From the NCBI GenBank assembly GCA_009602725.1, contig WELB01000097.1, positions 111,546 to 175,545 on the forward strand: 64,000 nucleotides of DNA, written 5' to 3'. Numbering within the stretch: the first letter of the stretch is position 1; each line of letters opens with the position of its first letter. Under the pieces are notes generated by a model, which was given only the letters and a program-made list of their open reading frames with translations, was not told where the DNA came from and ran no database searches. This document shows, one piece after another, positions 12,249 to 22,845 of the stretch. Origin of the DNA: Spirogloea muscicola. Taxonomy: Eukaryota; Streptophyta; Zygnematophyceae; Spirogloeales; Spirogloeaceae. The position numbers and the translations under genes were made by a program.

Positions 12249-13688
12249 CTGATGACACCACCACGAATGTGGTCAGCAACCAGCGAGCATACCTTATGTG
12301 GCTTTCCATGGTGAACATTGAGCATGTTTCCCTCTTTGTGCAAGGGCAATATAGTAAGAGCTGACATTATGCAGACATACAACAATATACACCATGACAT
12401 TGGTGACATTCGAGAAGTGACGATAATGCAAGGTCGAGTAATTACTAAAATGCTGATTATAAATTCTTGTTAATTGCTTTGTGCATCTGAGTTTCTTTTT
12501 GGAAAAAGGGAGAAGTACAGCAACAGAGTGGAGGAGCCGGGGAGCAATTTTCATGGGCAACAACATTGGAGATGCAGTCAGGTACGAGAGAAGAAAAATC
12601 ATACCTGCCTCCCTGGGCTGTAATTTGCGAGGAGGACATCAGGCACCGGGATGGGTGACCGGACCTGAACAGGGCCACCGCTGTGCGGCATGTCCCAGGA
12701 TATTTGCGACCATGCCTCGTCCCTGAGGCGTCAATCTGCGTGGCATTCACATCGTGCCTGCTATGCAAAGGCAGCAGTCCACCATGACTGCAAGCCCCTG
12801 GCTCGAGCTGGTGCTCGTGAGGAACTCCAGAAGCTGTCTTCCACCAGCTAAGCAGGAGCAGGAGTCCACGTTGCGATGCAGCGGCCCAGCACTAAGAGCA
12901 AGTGAGCGATGAACGCTGTCCGGGGTCCTGATCCACCAATGTGCTGCCCGTGAGCGGCAGGAGCAGCTGGTGAGCGGCGACCGCAACAAGCCACCCGGCT
13001 GGAGGCTTGCAGCAGCTGTCTGACGACCGCAGGCTCCCGGCCGTGTTCCTGCCCTTACGAGGCGCAAGGCAGCACTTTGCGCCGTCGCACAAGGCCCCGC
13101 GGGCAGAAGGCGGCGATCAGGCTCCGAGGAAAGAGAAGAGAGAGAGCCTCTCCAGCGGCACCGGCGCGGCAGCACGGCAGGCGATGCGACCGGTGCGAGC
13201 CGAGAGCTGGCGCCACCGCAGCCGGCGGCAGCGGGCGCTCCCCTCGGCCTTCCGCCGCCGCCGCCGCCGCNCCAGCGAGCGCCAGGCGCAAGGAATCTGC
13301 GCCGGCGCGGAGCGAGCATTCCTCTGCGGGGCTCTGAGCCGCGGCCAGCAGGGTCCGGGCGCCTGGCGCCCGTCAGGCGGGCGCTGCGCGCCGTGGCGGC
13401 CGCCCCCGCTGGCCGCCGTTCGATCAGGCCTCGCAGAGGACCGCCGCGCACCGCCCGCTCTGGCCCCCGCAGTGGCGCGCCCGAAGGTTCCGGCGGGCGC
13501 TTACGGCGCACCACCCCCGCGGCGCCGTCCCGTTAGCGCACGCCCCGCCGTCAGCCAGCAAACCCTAGCGCAAGGCCCCCTCCCCAATGCCTCTCCCGCG
13601 CACACTGTCTCACCTCCACGTCTCCTCTTCGCCCCCGCCGCCGCCGCCGCAGCCGCCGCCGCGCCGCCGCCGCCGCACCGTCGACGCC
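12249..13688. other. Region between PI4K gamma and CHCHD2 gene starts
   Basis: Should hold the missing first exon of the PI4K gamma gene (-) and both promoters. From 13,000 on it is GC-rich with long open frames on both strands that I treat as composition artefacts. One N at 13271 interrupts a GCC tract; a second GCC/CCG tract runs at about 13,628-13,678 just before the CHCHD2 ATG. Confidence 0.45.
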
Positions 13689-15303
13689 ATGGCACGCAGC
13701 CGCTCCGGTACGCGGCCCCGCCCGGCCTCCGCAGCGCAGCCAGCGCGCGGGCTTGGCCCGCTGTCCGCTCCGCTTTACTCACCCTGTTCCGCCACGTCCA
13801 ACCATCGATCAAGCTAGCTTCGAGTCCTCGGACGCGCCTACGCAGCGCCACCTCCGTCAAGCGGCGTCCCCCGCGACGTGCCTTTGTGCCGGGCACGCCA
13901 CAGCAGCTCAGACATGTCGTCGACCGAGCCAGCAAATCGCTGACTGACATCCTGTGACGCCATGCTTGCGCGGGTCGTGCAGCTCCTGCCCGCCGGGCCC
14001 CTCCTCCGCGGCCGATGGCCTCGCGTGCTCCGCCTCCGCAGCCAGGCATGTCGCTCAGCGCTCCTTCCTCGGCCTCTTGCGGCAGCAGTAGCTAGAGGGC
14101 TCCTTCTCAGACATGCCGCCAAAGCTGGGACAAGCTTAGCTGCACTTGGTGGGCAAATCTGGACACGCCACCAAGCCTGTCAGCGAGAAGCGGACTATCG
14201 ACGCACTCTCAGCGTGCTGCAGGATTTGCAGACCTGTTTAGAAGGGAGAACTGTGGCCAGGGCTCTTGACACATAGTTGGCCTTAGGCGCTTTGTATAAG
14301 CCGAGCGATGATAGAATCTTAGATCCTTGCTGACCAGCAGCACGGGACAAAGCTGGGTGCACGGCTATCAATCTGATGGGAGAAAAGGAGGCTAGCTGGA
14401 TCTAAAGCCCTGAAGCGTAGGACTTACCATCCTTGTCTTCGGTGCGCTGACTGTCAATTGCATCTGTGGCAGTGCACCGTGCTCCTCCGCCAGCTCCCAT
14501 GCAGCAGCCAAGTGGTGGTGGCGGTGGCATGTTTGCCGGCATTGGGTCTACCATTGCTCAGGGTATGACAGCAGCTATTGCAGCCTCTCCATTTTGTCAA
14601 GCTCTCATATGGCTAAGTTAACCTGTATTTAGAGGAGGAGGAAGCTAGATTTCCAACACATTTGAGGCCCTGCAGTGTTATATGTGCATCCTCCTGATGT
14701 GTTGCCTGTTGCTGCGCCCTGAGATTGGTTCGTTGCTGATTGGTTCGTTGATTGCTTCATGGGTGTATACAGGCTTGGCTTTTGGCACTGGTAGTGCGGT
14801 TGCACACAGGGCCGTGGATTCTGTCATGGGCCCTCGCTCTGTTGTTCACGAGCACAGCGCGGTTCCTGAGGCTGCACGGCCTGCTCCTGATTCCCCTTAT
14901 GCGTACACAGCCGTCTCTGCTGATTCCTGCGTGAACCAGGCCAAGGCCTTCCAAGATGTGCGGCATCCCTCTTGACCTTGCAAAAAGCTCCGAAAATCTC
15001 AGTGCTTGCTCTGATGGTGGATGCCTATGTTGGACATTCTCATACTTGCCTGTCACTTCCTACACTGAGCTCCCTAGCGCTGCACGGCAAGGTATCACTG
15101 ACATCAGTGAAATTAATGTTGTGGCTGCCATGGTTGGTGTACTCGCGTGGTCCAACACTGTTGTGCAGTGCATCTCCTTTAATAATGAGGAGATTGGCAA
15201 ATGTCAGTTCTACCTTGACATGCTCAAGCGGTGCAGGGGTGAGGCTTCAGGTGGGCTTATAGCACCGAGTTTTATCTGTTTAGGGTTTAGGATTTGGGTT
15301 TAG
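13689..15303 (+). CDS. CHCHD2/Mix17-like twin CX9C mitochondrial protein
   Basis: Small coiled-coil-helix-coiled-coil-helix protein of the CHCHD2/CHCHD10/Mix17 family, imported to the mitochondrial intermembrane space by disulfide trapping. Exons 13689-13707, 14473-14562, 14773-14957 and 15169-15303 join in phase (142 residues). Features: basic MARSRS start, proline-rich APPPAPMQQPSGGGG, the family signature MFAGIGSTIAQG + LAFGTGSAVAHRAVDSVMGP, then CVNQAKAFQDC and CQFYLDMLKRC, each a perfect CX9C. The 13708-14472 intron is long; exon one could instead extend through RPRPASAAQP with a GC donor. The last residues and TAG fall inside a telomere-like TTTAGGG tract. A donor-like GTGAGG right after the last cysteine leaves open a further exon. 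Confidence 0.85.
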
Positions 15304-15322
15304 GGTTCAGGGTCTAGGGTCA
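15274..15322 (+). repeat. Interstitial telomere-like TTTAGGG tract
   Basis: Degenerate run of TTTAGGG-type units: GTTTAGGGTTTAGG, then GGGTTTAGGGTTCAGG and TCTAGGGTC. It matches the Arabidopsis-type telomere repeat found in plants and many green algae. It overlaps the end of the last CHCHD2 exon and supplies its stop codon. Confidence 0.8.
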
Positions 15323-16056
15323 AGGAGCGCAGGCTGTGCTCATTCAAGCCCTTGTGAAATAGCAGCAGATGCAACCTGATTAGCTTCGTCAAGAAGTTGT
15401 TGCATATACTGACAGAGCTTCCCCTTTGTCTAATCTTTGCAGCTTCTCCTACGATGGCTTTGTGAGGTGATCTCTGACCCACCTCGCAATTGTCTGAGAG
15501 GCTGTTAGATCATCAATACAGCGAAGACTACGTTTCCAAGTGTTGGATTGGTTGGGTTGGGCCATCTGCCTGAATATGCGACATCAGTACATTCTTGACT
15601 TGAAAAAGCCATACTGTTTCAAACAATGAACAATCAATGACATTGGACCATTGGTCAGAGACTGCAATGTGCTGCCCTTCAAGTTATCGCCTTCACGCAA
15701 AGGCTGGATGTTTCATTGTCTTTGGAATGTGTGCTGCATGTGTCTGTGGAGCATAAATCCGAAGGACTCAGAGACTGAAAGAGAAAAAGGTTCTCATTCC
15801 TTTCACAGGACGATATACATGTGCATGCCGTGCAGATTGCATGTGCGTAGTATAAATCAGTGCACCACACTCTTGCTAGGGGGTTCCAACTTGAAATGTT
15901 GGGCAAACGCATAGCAAGCAGCCAGGTACTTATAAACTGATATTGCGACTGGGAGCTGTATCTAGTGCTTGCTGACATCAAATCTAGTACCATTGACAGA
16001 TTCGTCACTTGAATACCAAGCAAGATTGTGGGCGATCCTGCTTGCTCTGTGCGACT
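15323..16056. other. Intergenic region, convergent genes
   Basis: Between the 3' ends of the CHCHD2-like (+) and EGY3-like (-) genes. AT-richer than the genes; no domain or RNA gene recognised. Confidence 0.5.
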
Positions 16057-18952
16057 CTAGAAATTATCACTCCTCCAGAAGGGTGGGGTGTACAGCACAC
16101 TTGGGAAGGTGCCTGCACTGTTGGGAAAGAGTGCAAGGAGGCAGAAAACTGCAAGGGCCACACCCAAGATCATTCTGCCCTGTCCCAGCTCCGAGATCTC
16201 GTCCTGGGCAGGCAGCTCCTCGCCATTCCGGAAAAAGGCTGCCACAAAGGCCCAGATGAAGCTGAGTGTGCTGCCAGTGAGGCCGCCCACACCCAGAATG
16301 CCTGTTGTGACCAGGGACAGGACTGCTGCAGTCCTTCGGCCCAGTAGGGCCTGCGCAATCCTGCCGCCCTCCAGCCTCCCAGCAGGCAGCAGATTCAACG
16401 ATGTAACCACAATACCTGCGCAACAAGCAGCCCCGAGCAGTGAGCTACAGATAAAGCACCCCGAGGACGAGACACTCGGCAAATATGGTCAAATTTACAG
16501 ATGTTACAAAAAGCGACCGCAGTGCAGAGACTGTAGCTGCTCAGAAGCAGCTAATCTGTGATTGCCGAACAACACGCACCAAGCAGCCCCGCTAAGGCAA
16601 GCGGATCCACTGGAACGCCCAATCCTTCCTTAGCTTGTGGAAGAACATTGCCAAGCTCATCGCTGTACGGTCCAATAACATACTGAACGAAGGAAAGCAG
16701 TGGATTGTTGAAGAAGAACTGTGGTTGGATGTATCTGCAGGTAAAGAGACAGTCGTCCTGAGTGACAGTGATCCACCAACACGGGCCAACAGTCTCTGGT
16801 ATTCCTGTAAAGATCAAAGTGCGACCATGCTGCACATCGGCCAACCTTTTGAACACAGCAGTTTGGATTGCAGTTTGGATTGGGTGAGAGACGACAGTCA
16901 TGAAAGCAAGGTGTTCGTTCTTACAGTGCATTGTCGCCGCCAGCAAGGTCGCCGTCCAGGTAGAATGCAGTCGCAGCCAGGAGGAAAGAGGTCACGAGTG
17001 CTGAAGTCACTCTTGCAGCTGGGATATCAAAGAGGGCCTTCTTGTTTGGGAGGAGGGATTCAAAATTGTTCTGTGCTCCCAAGCAGCCAGTCCAATTGGA
17101 CGGGATGAGGAAGGTCGGACTGAGCGTCACACCATACTTGGCTGCTGTCAACCTTGTTGCAATCTGAAAGGCAAGTACAAAGTAGACAATCTGTCAAATC
17201 TTTGGCGCAATGCCAGCTGTGGCAACTTGAGAGTAGCAGCATGAGGATCTATGCTCATATATCTCACGATGGGCAAGCGTCAGATTTGCAGAGGCTGTGT
17301 GGCTCTTTCCGGCCACTGATGAGTGCATGGCCAATGAGCCACAGCTGCTGGTAGATAATTGTCTGAATGATGTGCCTACCCATCACTTACCCACGAACAA
17401 AACAGTAAGTCAAGACAATGTGCAAGCTGCCTCTCACCTCGGATGTCCCAAGGATGGTGAGGAACCCTCCAAATAGAGGCAGTGACCGTGCCACAAAGTC
17501 ATCAAAGGTGGCATCTGGCGTGAGGAAGAAGCCGCTCATGAGGGCCACCGTCCCAAGCGTGGTAACCCCGAGCAGGGTCGCAACGGTGTAGCCCAGGGGA
17601 TTGTTCAATTTCAGCGCACTAAATTGGAGATCAATCTCTGCCTTGGGTTGCACGACGCAGACCTGATGATGTGAAGAGCATTGGCAACGGTGTTAAAATG
17701 GGGATTTCCCACAGGCCAGCAATCAAAGAGCTGGAGTGGAGCACGCAGCTGCAGTTTGCAGGTGACTTAGGGCTGAGATCAGGCAGGCTCGACCTGCTTC
17801 ACTTCCTCCCCAGCCTTCTCCTGCATGAACCAGAGGTCCACTTCGCGGCCTGCATTAGCACATACATCCAAGACCACATTATTAGCTGGATCTGGCACTT
17901 ATGATAGCACTCACATGTCTACACCACCAGCTTTTAGCAGGTCAAGGAAAGAGGTATCAGGCGGGGGTAGCAGGTCAATCCCTGAGGTTTGTTTTGGAGA
18001 CTTGTCAAGCGGACGTCAAGGCAGCTGCAATGCGGTAGTGGGCAATATATAAGTACCTGCTGCTTCCTGAAGACGGTTCTCAAGGACGGGCTTGACTTCA
18101 GCAATAGGTTTCCGCATGTTGCCAATGAAGATACCTCCATCACCAAAGCGGCGCACGTCCGTGGCAAAGAATGTGTCAGACTTGAAGCACTCCTTCAGCT
18201 GCTCCACCACACATCCACAGACGTGAAGTCAGCAGCTGGGTCATCAATTCAGCCTCGCGCAAGTCAACCCGCTCCTACCTCGAAGCCAACCAGCACACTG
18301 AGTCAGGAGCCAAGCTCTTGAGTCTCAGACTACTTGCAGCGGTCGTTGGTCGTCTCAGCCGCTGTGCTACAGACCTTCTGGAGGTCAAGGGCTTTGTAGG
18401 TGCCTTCGGCCTTCTCGAGCCGCTCCTTCTCCTTGACAACGGCGTTCCTGACAGCCTTGGACAGGAGGCCGCGGATGAAGCCCGGGTGGTCCTCGTTGTC
18501 CAGCTCCTTCAGCCGCTCCTCCGCCCGCTGCTTCTCCAGCTTGAGCGCCGCTTCTGCGGGCCCCACCGTCCGGTGAGGCAGATCCAACAGGAGGCACAGC
18601 CGCGTGCACACCGACTGATGGCTCATCGGGAGCACCCTAACACGTAGACGCGGGAACATGGGGCGACACAGCTGCACGCTGTTAGCGGCCAGGACGCCGT
18701 CAGCCCCGACGTGGGCTGCCGGCGGTCCATACCAATGGAGGGGTTGGCGACGAACTGCCGGAACTCGGCCTCCTTCTTGGGGTCCCGCTTCGGCTCCTCC
18801 TTCTTCTCCCGCTCCTTCTCGGCGGTCGACCCCGCGCCCTTCTTGTCGTCCTGGCCCTCGGCTGCGCGCGCCACGCCCGGATGCGGCCGCGCCGCGCGCG
18901 AGCGCTGGCGCCTGGCTTTCGCGAAGCTCGCCGTCAGCCGCTCGCAGCGCAC
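16057..18952 (-). CDS. EGY3-like plastid site-2-protease homologue, apparently lacking HExxH
   Basis: Multi-pass S2P-family (M50) protein of the plant EGY group, expected in plastid membranes. Exons: 18952-18733, 18553-18375, 18198-18057, 17849-17794, 17662-17438, 17163-16925, 16734-16580 and 16415-16057; all phases agree. In order: a lysine/glutamate-rich stromal segment; TFFATDVRRFGDGGIFIGN; VDLWFMQEK; VVQPKAEIDLQF with MSGFFLTPDATFDD; KYGVTLSPTFLIPSNWTG and ESLLPNKKALFDIPAAR; PQFFFNNPLLSFVQYVIGPY; and SLNLLPAGRLEGGRIAQALL with two to three terminal spans. Where active S2Ps carry HExxH, the spliced text reads SEIATRLTAAKYG, so the zinc-binding helix is missing, as described for EGY3. The start and transit peptide lie upstream of 18952 and were not placed. 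Confidence 0.86.
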
Positions 18953-19379
18953 CTGCACCAGGAACGGCCATCCATCAGGCCGTCCGATCGGCGGCCGCGG
19001 CCCGGCTTGACAGAGCCGCGGAGCCGTGCGCCGAAGGCGGAGCGCGCAGCAGCTCGGCCGCAGCGCGTTGCGGGCAAGGCCGTCCCTGCAGGCCGACGGG
19101 GGCGTGCCTGAGAGCCGGTGGGGCGGGCCAGCGNCGGCGGCGGCGGCGGCGGTGGCGGCGGGTCTGCTGGGCCTAGTTGGGGGCCAGGTGGCGCCCGCTC
19201 AGGGAACCTGGGAACTCGCACTGCCGCAGGCACTTGCCCCGCGGCCACGTGGCGTCGCCCGTCGCCCCCCCGTCCGCCGGCTTCTCTGGAGGAGCTACGG
19301 TCGTCATCTAGTTCTCATTCTTCCCCGCTTCGTGTCTTGAGGACTCTCATCCAGCCTTCCGCGCCATCCGGCCATGTCT
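18953..19379. promoter_or_regulatory. GC-rich 5' region of the EGY3-like gene
   Basis: Probable first exon, leader and promoter of the minus-strand EGY3-like gene. A GGC tract (GCC in the gene's sense) at about 19,131-19,158 is broken by a single N at 19134. No start codon could be assigned. Confidence 0.45.
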
Positions 19380-20056
19380 TTGTTCATCCTTTTTGGGCTG
19401 GCTTCTCCAGCCCCCTATCCTCAACGGGCGAGCCCTTTCTCTTTCTTCTGAATGCGACGTCTTTCCGCCTGCTAGCGATTCAGACTTGCATCTGCTGACT
19501 AGATGCAAGCCGTCGTTGCATGCTATAGAATGCGGCTATCATTTAGTCTACAGCACTCCCAGGCACTCGCGATACACCAGCGTGCTGGTCGTGCATTAGC
19601 CCAGGCTAATGGCTTCCATGGTGATGGTTTGGCGCCTCAGTTTAGCATGTCAGATATGCATGTGCTCACTCGGGGATATTAGTGTCCCCCTTAGCCAGCT
19701 CATTACCCGGTTAACAGCACATTTGTAAGGCCAGAATTGGCCTCCCTTTCAATTTCATGCGCACCGCGCACCGTCTTACTAGAGGTTACTGAGAGTCCGC
19801 TTGCTGCTGTCTGAGTTCTTAGCACTCCGGCTCCTTCAGACCTTGTCCATTCCTTTGGGCTGGCCTCTCCCAGCCACCAGTTAATCTGGCCGCGCTTGCT
19901 TCTTTTCTTCTACGCTTGTTCCATCCTCCTCCCCGTTCTGACATAGCGCTTTGGGCCCCTCCGGCATTTTGCCTTCGTCAATTCTTTTCGGGCTGGCTTT
20001 TCACAGCCCTTTCAAACGTTGTCCACACCTTTTGGGCTGGCCTCTCACAAACATCG
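19380..20056 (+). mobile_element. Cluster of LINE 3' tails and one C-terminal remnant
   Basis: Hairpin-bearing tails at about 19,393-19,440 (GGGCTGGCTTCTCCAGCCC), 19,857, 19,987 and 20,033. A short C-terminal piece of a divergent family lies at about 19,560-19,681, ending MHVLTRGY then a stop. All are in + orientation and nested or tandem. The stretch at 19,985-20,056 runs straight into the coding fragment that follows. Confidence 0.65.
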
Positions 20057-20350
20057 TCCACCAGCTCCTCGCTGTGCCGGCGCCATGTCTCCAGGGTGTG
20101 CGTCAATGTGGCGAGCGAGGGGCCGAGCCTGGGGAGCTCGCCGCTCATGTTCTGCGCTGTTCCCACGGCGGAGAGCGGACAGCGGCCCATGACCATCTCC
20201 GGGATGCGATGTATGGCATCCTGGTGGAGGCTGGCTTCTCGGTGGCAGCGGAGAGAAGGGCTCGCCCATGCGGAAGCGGCTGCTGATATTAAAAGAGCGG
20301 CTGTGAAAGCCAGCCGGATGCATACAGGTGTTCATGACGGAGCCACAGGC
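20057..20350 (+). mobile_element. LINE fragment with zinc motif and start of endonuclease-like domain
   Basis: Encodes HVLRCSHGGERTAAHDHLRD and ILVEAGFSVAAE in the frame open from about 19,951, preceded by a decayed CxC region (CLQGVRQCGERG). The same block lies in the longer minus-strand copy near 21.4 kb. It breaks off after SVAAE. Confidence 0.65.
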
Positions 20351-20368
20351 TAGACAGCCAGGGCGCTC

Positions 20369-20640
20369 TTAGTAACCCCGTGTCAGCAGTAGGAAGTCAG
20401 ATGAGCTGAGGGGAGGAAGAGCAACCCCGCTGCGCCAGCCAGAGGCTGCTGCAAGGGCACGACCAGCGCGGCGATGCAAAGCAAGCGCTTGGGAACGCTG
20501 TAGCGACATAGACAAACGCATACGGTAGCAGGACACAAGACCCAAAGGCACCGAGCCACCGGGAAGGGCTGCACCCTGTTCCCGGCGCCGCTGGTCAGCT
20601 TGAGATGCCAGCAGCGAAAGTAACGAAATCCCCCATTGAG
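20369..20640 (-). mobile_element. LINE C-terminal fragment, minus strand
   Basis: Minus-strand frame encodes YRMRLSMSLQRSQALALHRR, GRALAAASGW and FLLLTRGY with the stop near 20,369. It is a diverged subfamily relative to the neighbouring copy and joins directly to that copy's 3' tail, suggesting insertion of one into the other. Confidence 0.6.
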
Positions 20641-22195
20641 GATAGGGGCTGGAAAAAGCCAGCCCAGAAAAGAATGAACAAAGGACGAGAAGGGGCCAGG
20701 GGAAGTACGAAGAACAACCAAGCACAGAAAGGAAACGAAGCAGCTACGAAGCACTCAGTAACCCCTGCTAAGCAGCCTCAGGTCAGAGAGACTGGGTTCC
20801 TGGAAGCGGGTCCCCTGACCAGAGCCAGAGGCAGCAGCGAGGGCTCTGCCTGCACGCAGGTGCAGCGCGCGGGCCATAGACCTCTGCAGCGAGACGGCCA
20901 AGCGCATGCGGTACACCTGCGCTAGCGACCCTGCTGCATGGGAGTCCACCGGCTCTCCATGGAAGCGGCGGTCAATGGCGTGACGAGAGAGCTGGGTGAG
21001 CAGCTCGAGCCACCCAGCGCCCAGCGTCCCGTGCGTATCGACGGCGAGCGGGAAGAACTCGTCTTCCCGCGGGTGATCTGCGTATTTAGCTCCTTGGCCC
21101 GAGCTGCGCAGGCTACCGCATACCCAGCTTTGGTGGCACACTGGGTTGGATGTGAGCGATCATAGGAGTCTGTGGTCACCGCGTCCAGGAGAAGACGTGG
21201 CCCGCCTGCCGGTGGGGTGGGCACAAGGTCCACGCGACGAGCGTGGAGACCGTCAGCCCGTTGCTGGAGCGGCATGACGGCAGAGTTCTCGGCTGCCACC
21301 GAGAAGCCAGCTTCCACAAGGATGCCATGCATCGCATCCCGGAGATGGTCATGGGCCGCTGTCCGCTCTCCGCCGTGGGAACAGCGCAGAACATGAGCGG
21401 CCAGCTCCCCATGCTCGGCCCCTCGCTCACCACATTCACACTGTTGCACACCCTGGAGACATGGCGGCGGCAAGCCCAGGAGCCGGTGGACGGTACTGCG
21501 GAACGTCTCGTCCGGGAGTGTGAGGGCTTCATTGAGGGGGAGGGCCTGGAGCCACGCCGCGGCCCCCGGGGAGGAGGCCGAGTGGAATCGCGCGCGCCCG
21601 CGCAGGTCGGTCTCCGGGAGCTGGAGCAAGGCGGTGGTGAAGGCTGCCTTGTCTATTGCGGCTGCGAAGCGCGCTTGGACGCGCTGGTCGGCGGTGTGCG
21701 CGAGGTGTGCAAAGGAGACCGCCTGGCCCGCCAGGTCCGGGTGCACCGCGAGCAGCTCCTGGTGGGCGGAGCGTAGCGACGCCTGGAAGGGCAGCACACC
21801 CGTGTCGACCTCCACCACCGCCTGCTCCAGCGCACGCTGGCCGTGGACCAAGAAACGCTGGGCCACGGAGGCGGCTGTCTGCGCCCAGCTGCCGAGGTAC
21901 GCTGCCCGGCAGGAACGGACAAGCGGGCGCAAGCCGAGACCGCCGTATCTGAGGGGAAGCGTGGCCTGGTGAAGGGCGGCAGGCGACTGGGGGAAGCCCT
22001 GGTGGCGGACCAGGGCCGACAGGCTCGTCACCATGCCTGCGTCAAAACCCGCGTACGCCGCCTGCGCCCCTGGGGACGGCGGGGTGGCCCGCGTCAGGTA
22101 CTGGGGTCGCTCCGCAATAGCCTTGGTCAACATGGCCAAGGCCAGCTGCATGTCCTGCAGCTCGGGGAGCCGGGCCGCAGGCTGGAGAACTCCCC
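20625..22195 (-). mobile_element. Longest LINE fragment: post-RT region, zinc motif, endonuclease-like domain, C-terminus, 3' tail
   Basis: Reads right to left. It starts after the RT catalytic part (LPELQDMQLALAMLTKAI), then LPLRYGGLGLRPLVRSCRAA, typical of the region following LINE reverse transcriptases. Next come CECGERGAEHGELAAHVLRC (CxC...H...C) near 21,395-21,445 and a segment resembling a restriction-like endonuclease (RRVDLVPTPPAGG, LLLDAVTTDSYD, AKEL). A one-base loss in the codons after AKEL shifts the frame compared with the + copy near 22,380. The C-terminus resumes in another frame (RLAVSLQRSMARALHLRAGR) and stops at 20,755. The tail hairpin (minus strand) is near 20,640-20,660. 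RT motifs proper are absent. The RLE assignment rests on motif order only. Confidence 0.7.
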
Positions 22196-22845
22196 CGGCA
22201 TGCCGCTCCAGCAACGGGCCGACGGTCTCCACGATCGTCGCATCGACCTTGTGGCCATTTCACAAGCTGGCGGGCCACGTCTTATCCTTGGCGTGGTGAC
22301 CACCGACGCATACGACCGCTCACACCCAGCCCAATGTGCTGGGTGTGCGGTCGCCTGCGCCGCTGGGGCCAAGGAGCTCAAGTATGCCGATCATCCGCGG
22401 AAAGACGAGTTCTTCCCACTGGCTATCGACACGCATGGGGCGTTGGCGTTGGGTGGCTCGAGCTGCTCAACCAGCTCGCTCGCCACGCCATCGTCCGCCG
22501 CTTCCATGGGGAGCCGGTGGACTTTCCTGCAGCCGGGTCGCTAGCGCAGGTGTACCGTATGCGCTTGGCCGTCTCACTGCAGCGGTCTATGGCCCGCGCG
22601 CTGCACCTGCGTGCCGGCAGAGCCCTCGCTGCTGCCTCTGGCTCTGGCCACGGGACCCGCTTCCAGGAGCCCAGCTTCTCTGACCTGAGGCTGCTTAGCA
22701 GGGGTTACTGAGTGCTTCGTAGCTGCTTTGTTTCTATTTGTGCTTGTTTTTCTTAGTGCTTCCCCTGGGCCGCCTTCTCGTACTTTGTTCATCCTTTTTG
22801 GGGCTGGCTTTTCCAGCCCCTATCCTCGATGGGCGAGCACTTTCT
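22190..22845 (+). mobile_element. LINE fragment, plus strand, head-to-head with the minus copy
   Basis: Begins around MPLQQRADGLHDRRIDLVAI, continues through GGPRLILGVVTTDAYDRSHP and AKELKYADHPRKDEFFPLAI, then after a frameshift into the C-terminus, with a stop at 22,709-22,711. The 3' tail carries GGGGCTGGCTTTTCCAGCCCC near 22,804. Its 5' end abuts the 5' end of the minus-strand copy, so the two form an outward-facing pair. Confidence 0.7.

Noticed and set aside
12601-12730. Possible 5S rRNA-like fragment (GGGATGGGTGACC)
   Set aside because: Only a dozen bases resemble the 5S 3' half; the rest of the 5S consensus and an A-block/C-block arrangement are missing.
13261-13275. Single-base Ns read as biological signal
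   Set aside because: They are assembly ambiguities; only their consistent location in GCC tracts is worth noting.
12747-14049. Long open frames on both strands (for example 13,007-13,957 + and 13,501-14,049 -)
   Set aside because: GC-rich, arginine/alanine/proline-rich translations on opposite strands with no domains; a composition effect around the CHCHD2 promoter and first exon.
20922-22544. Apparently intact 436-codon gene on the minus strand and a 233-codon gene on the plus strand
   Set aside because: Both are parts of 5'-cut, frameshifted LINE copies; parts of each translation lie in the wrong frame or are antisense of the other copy.
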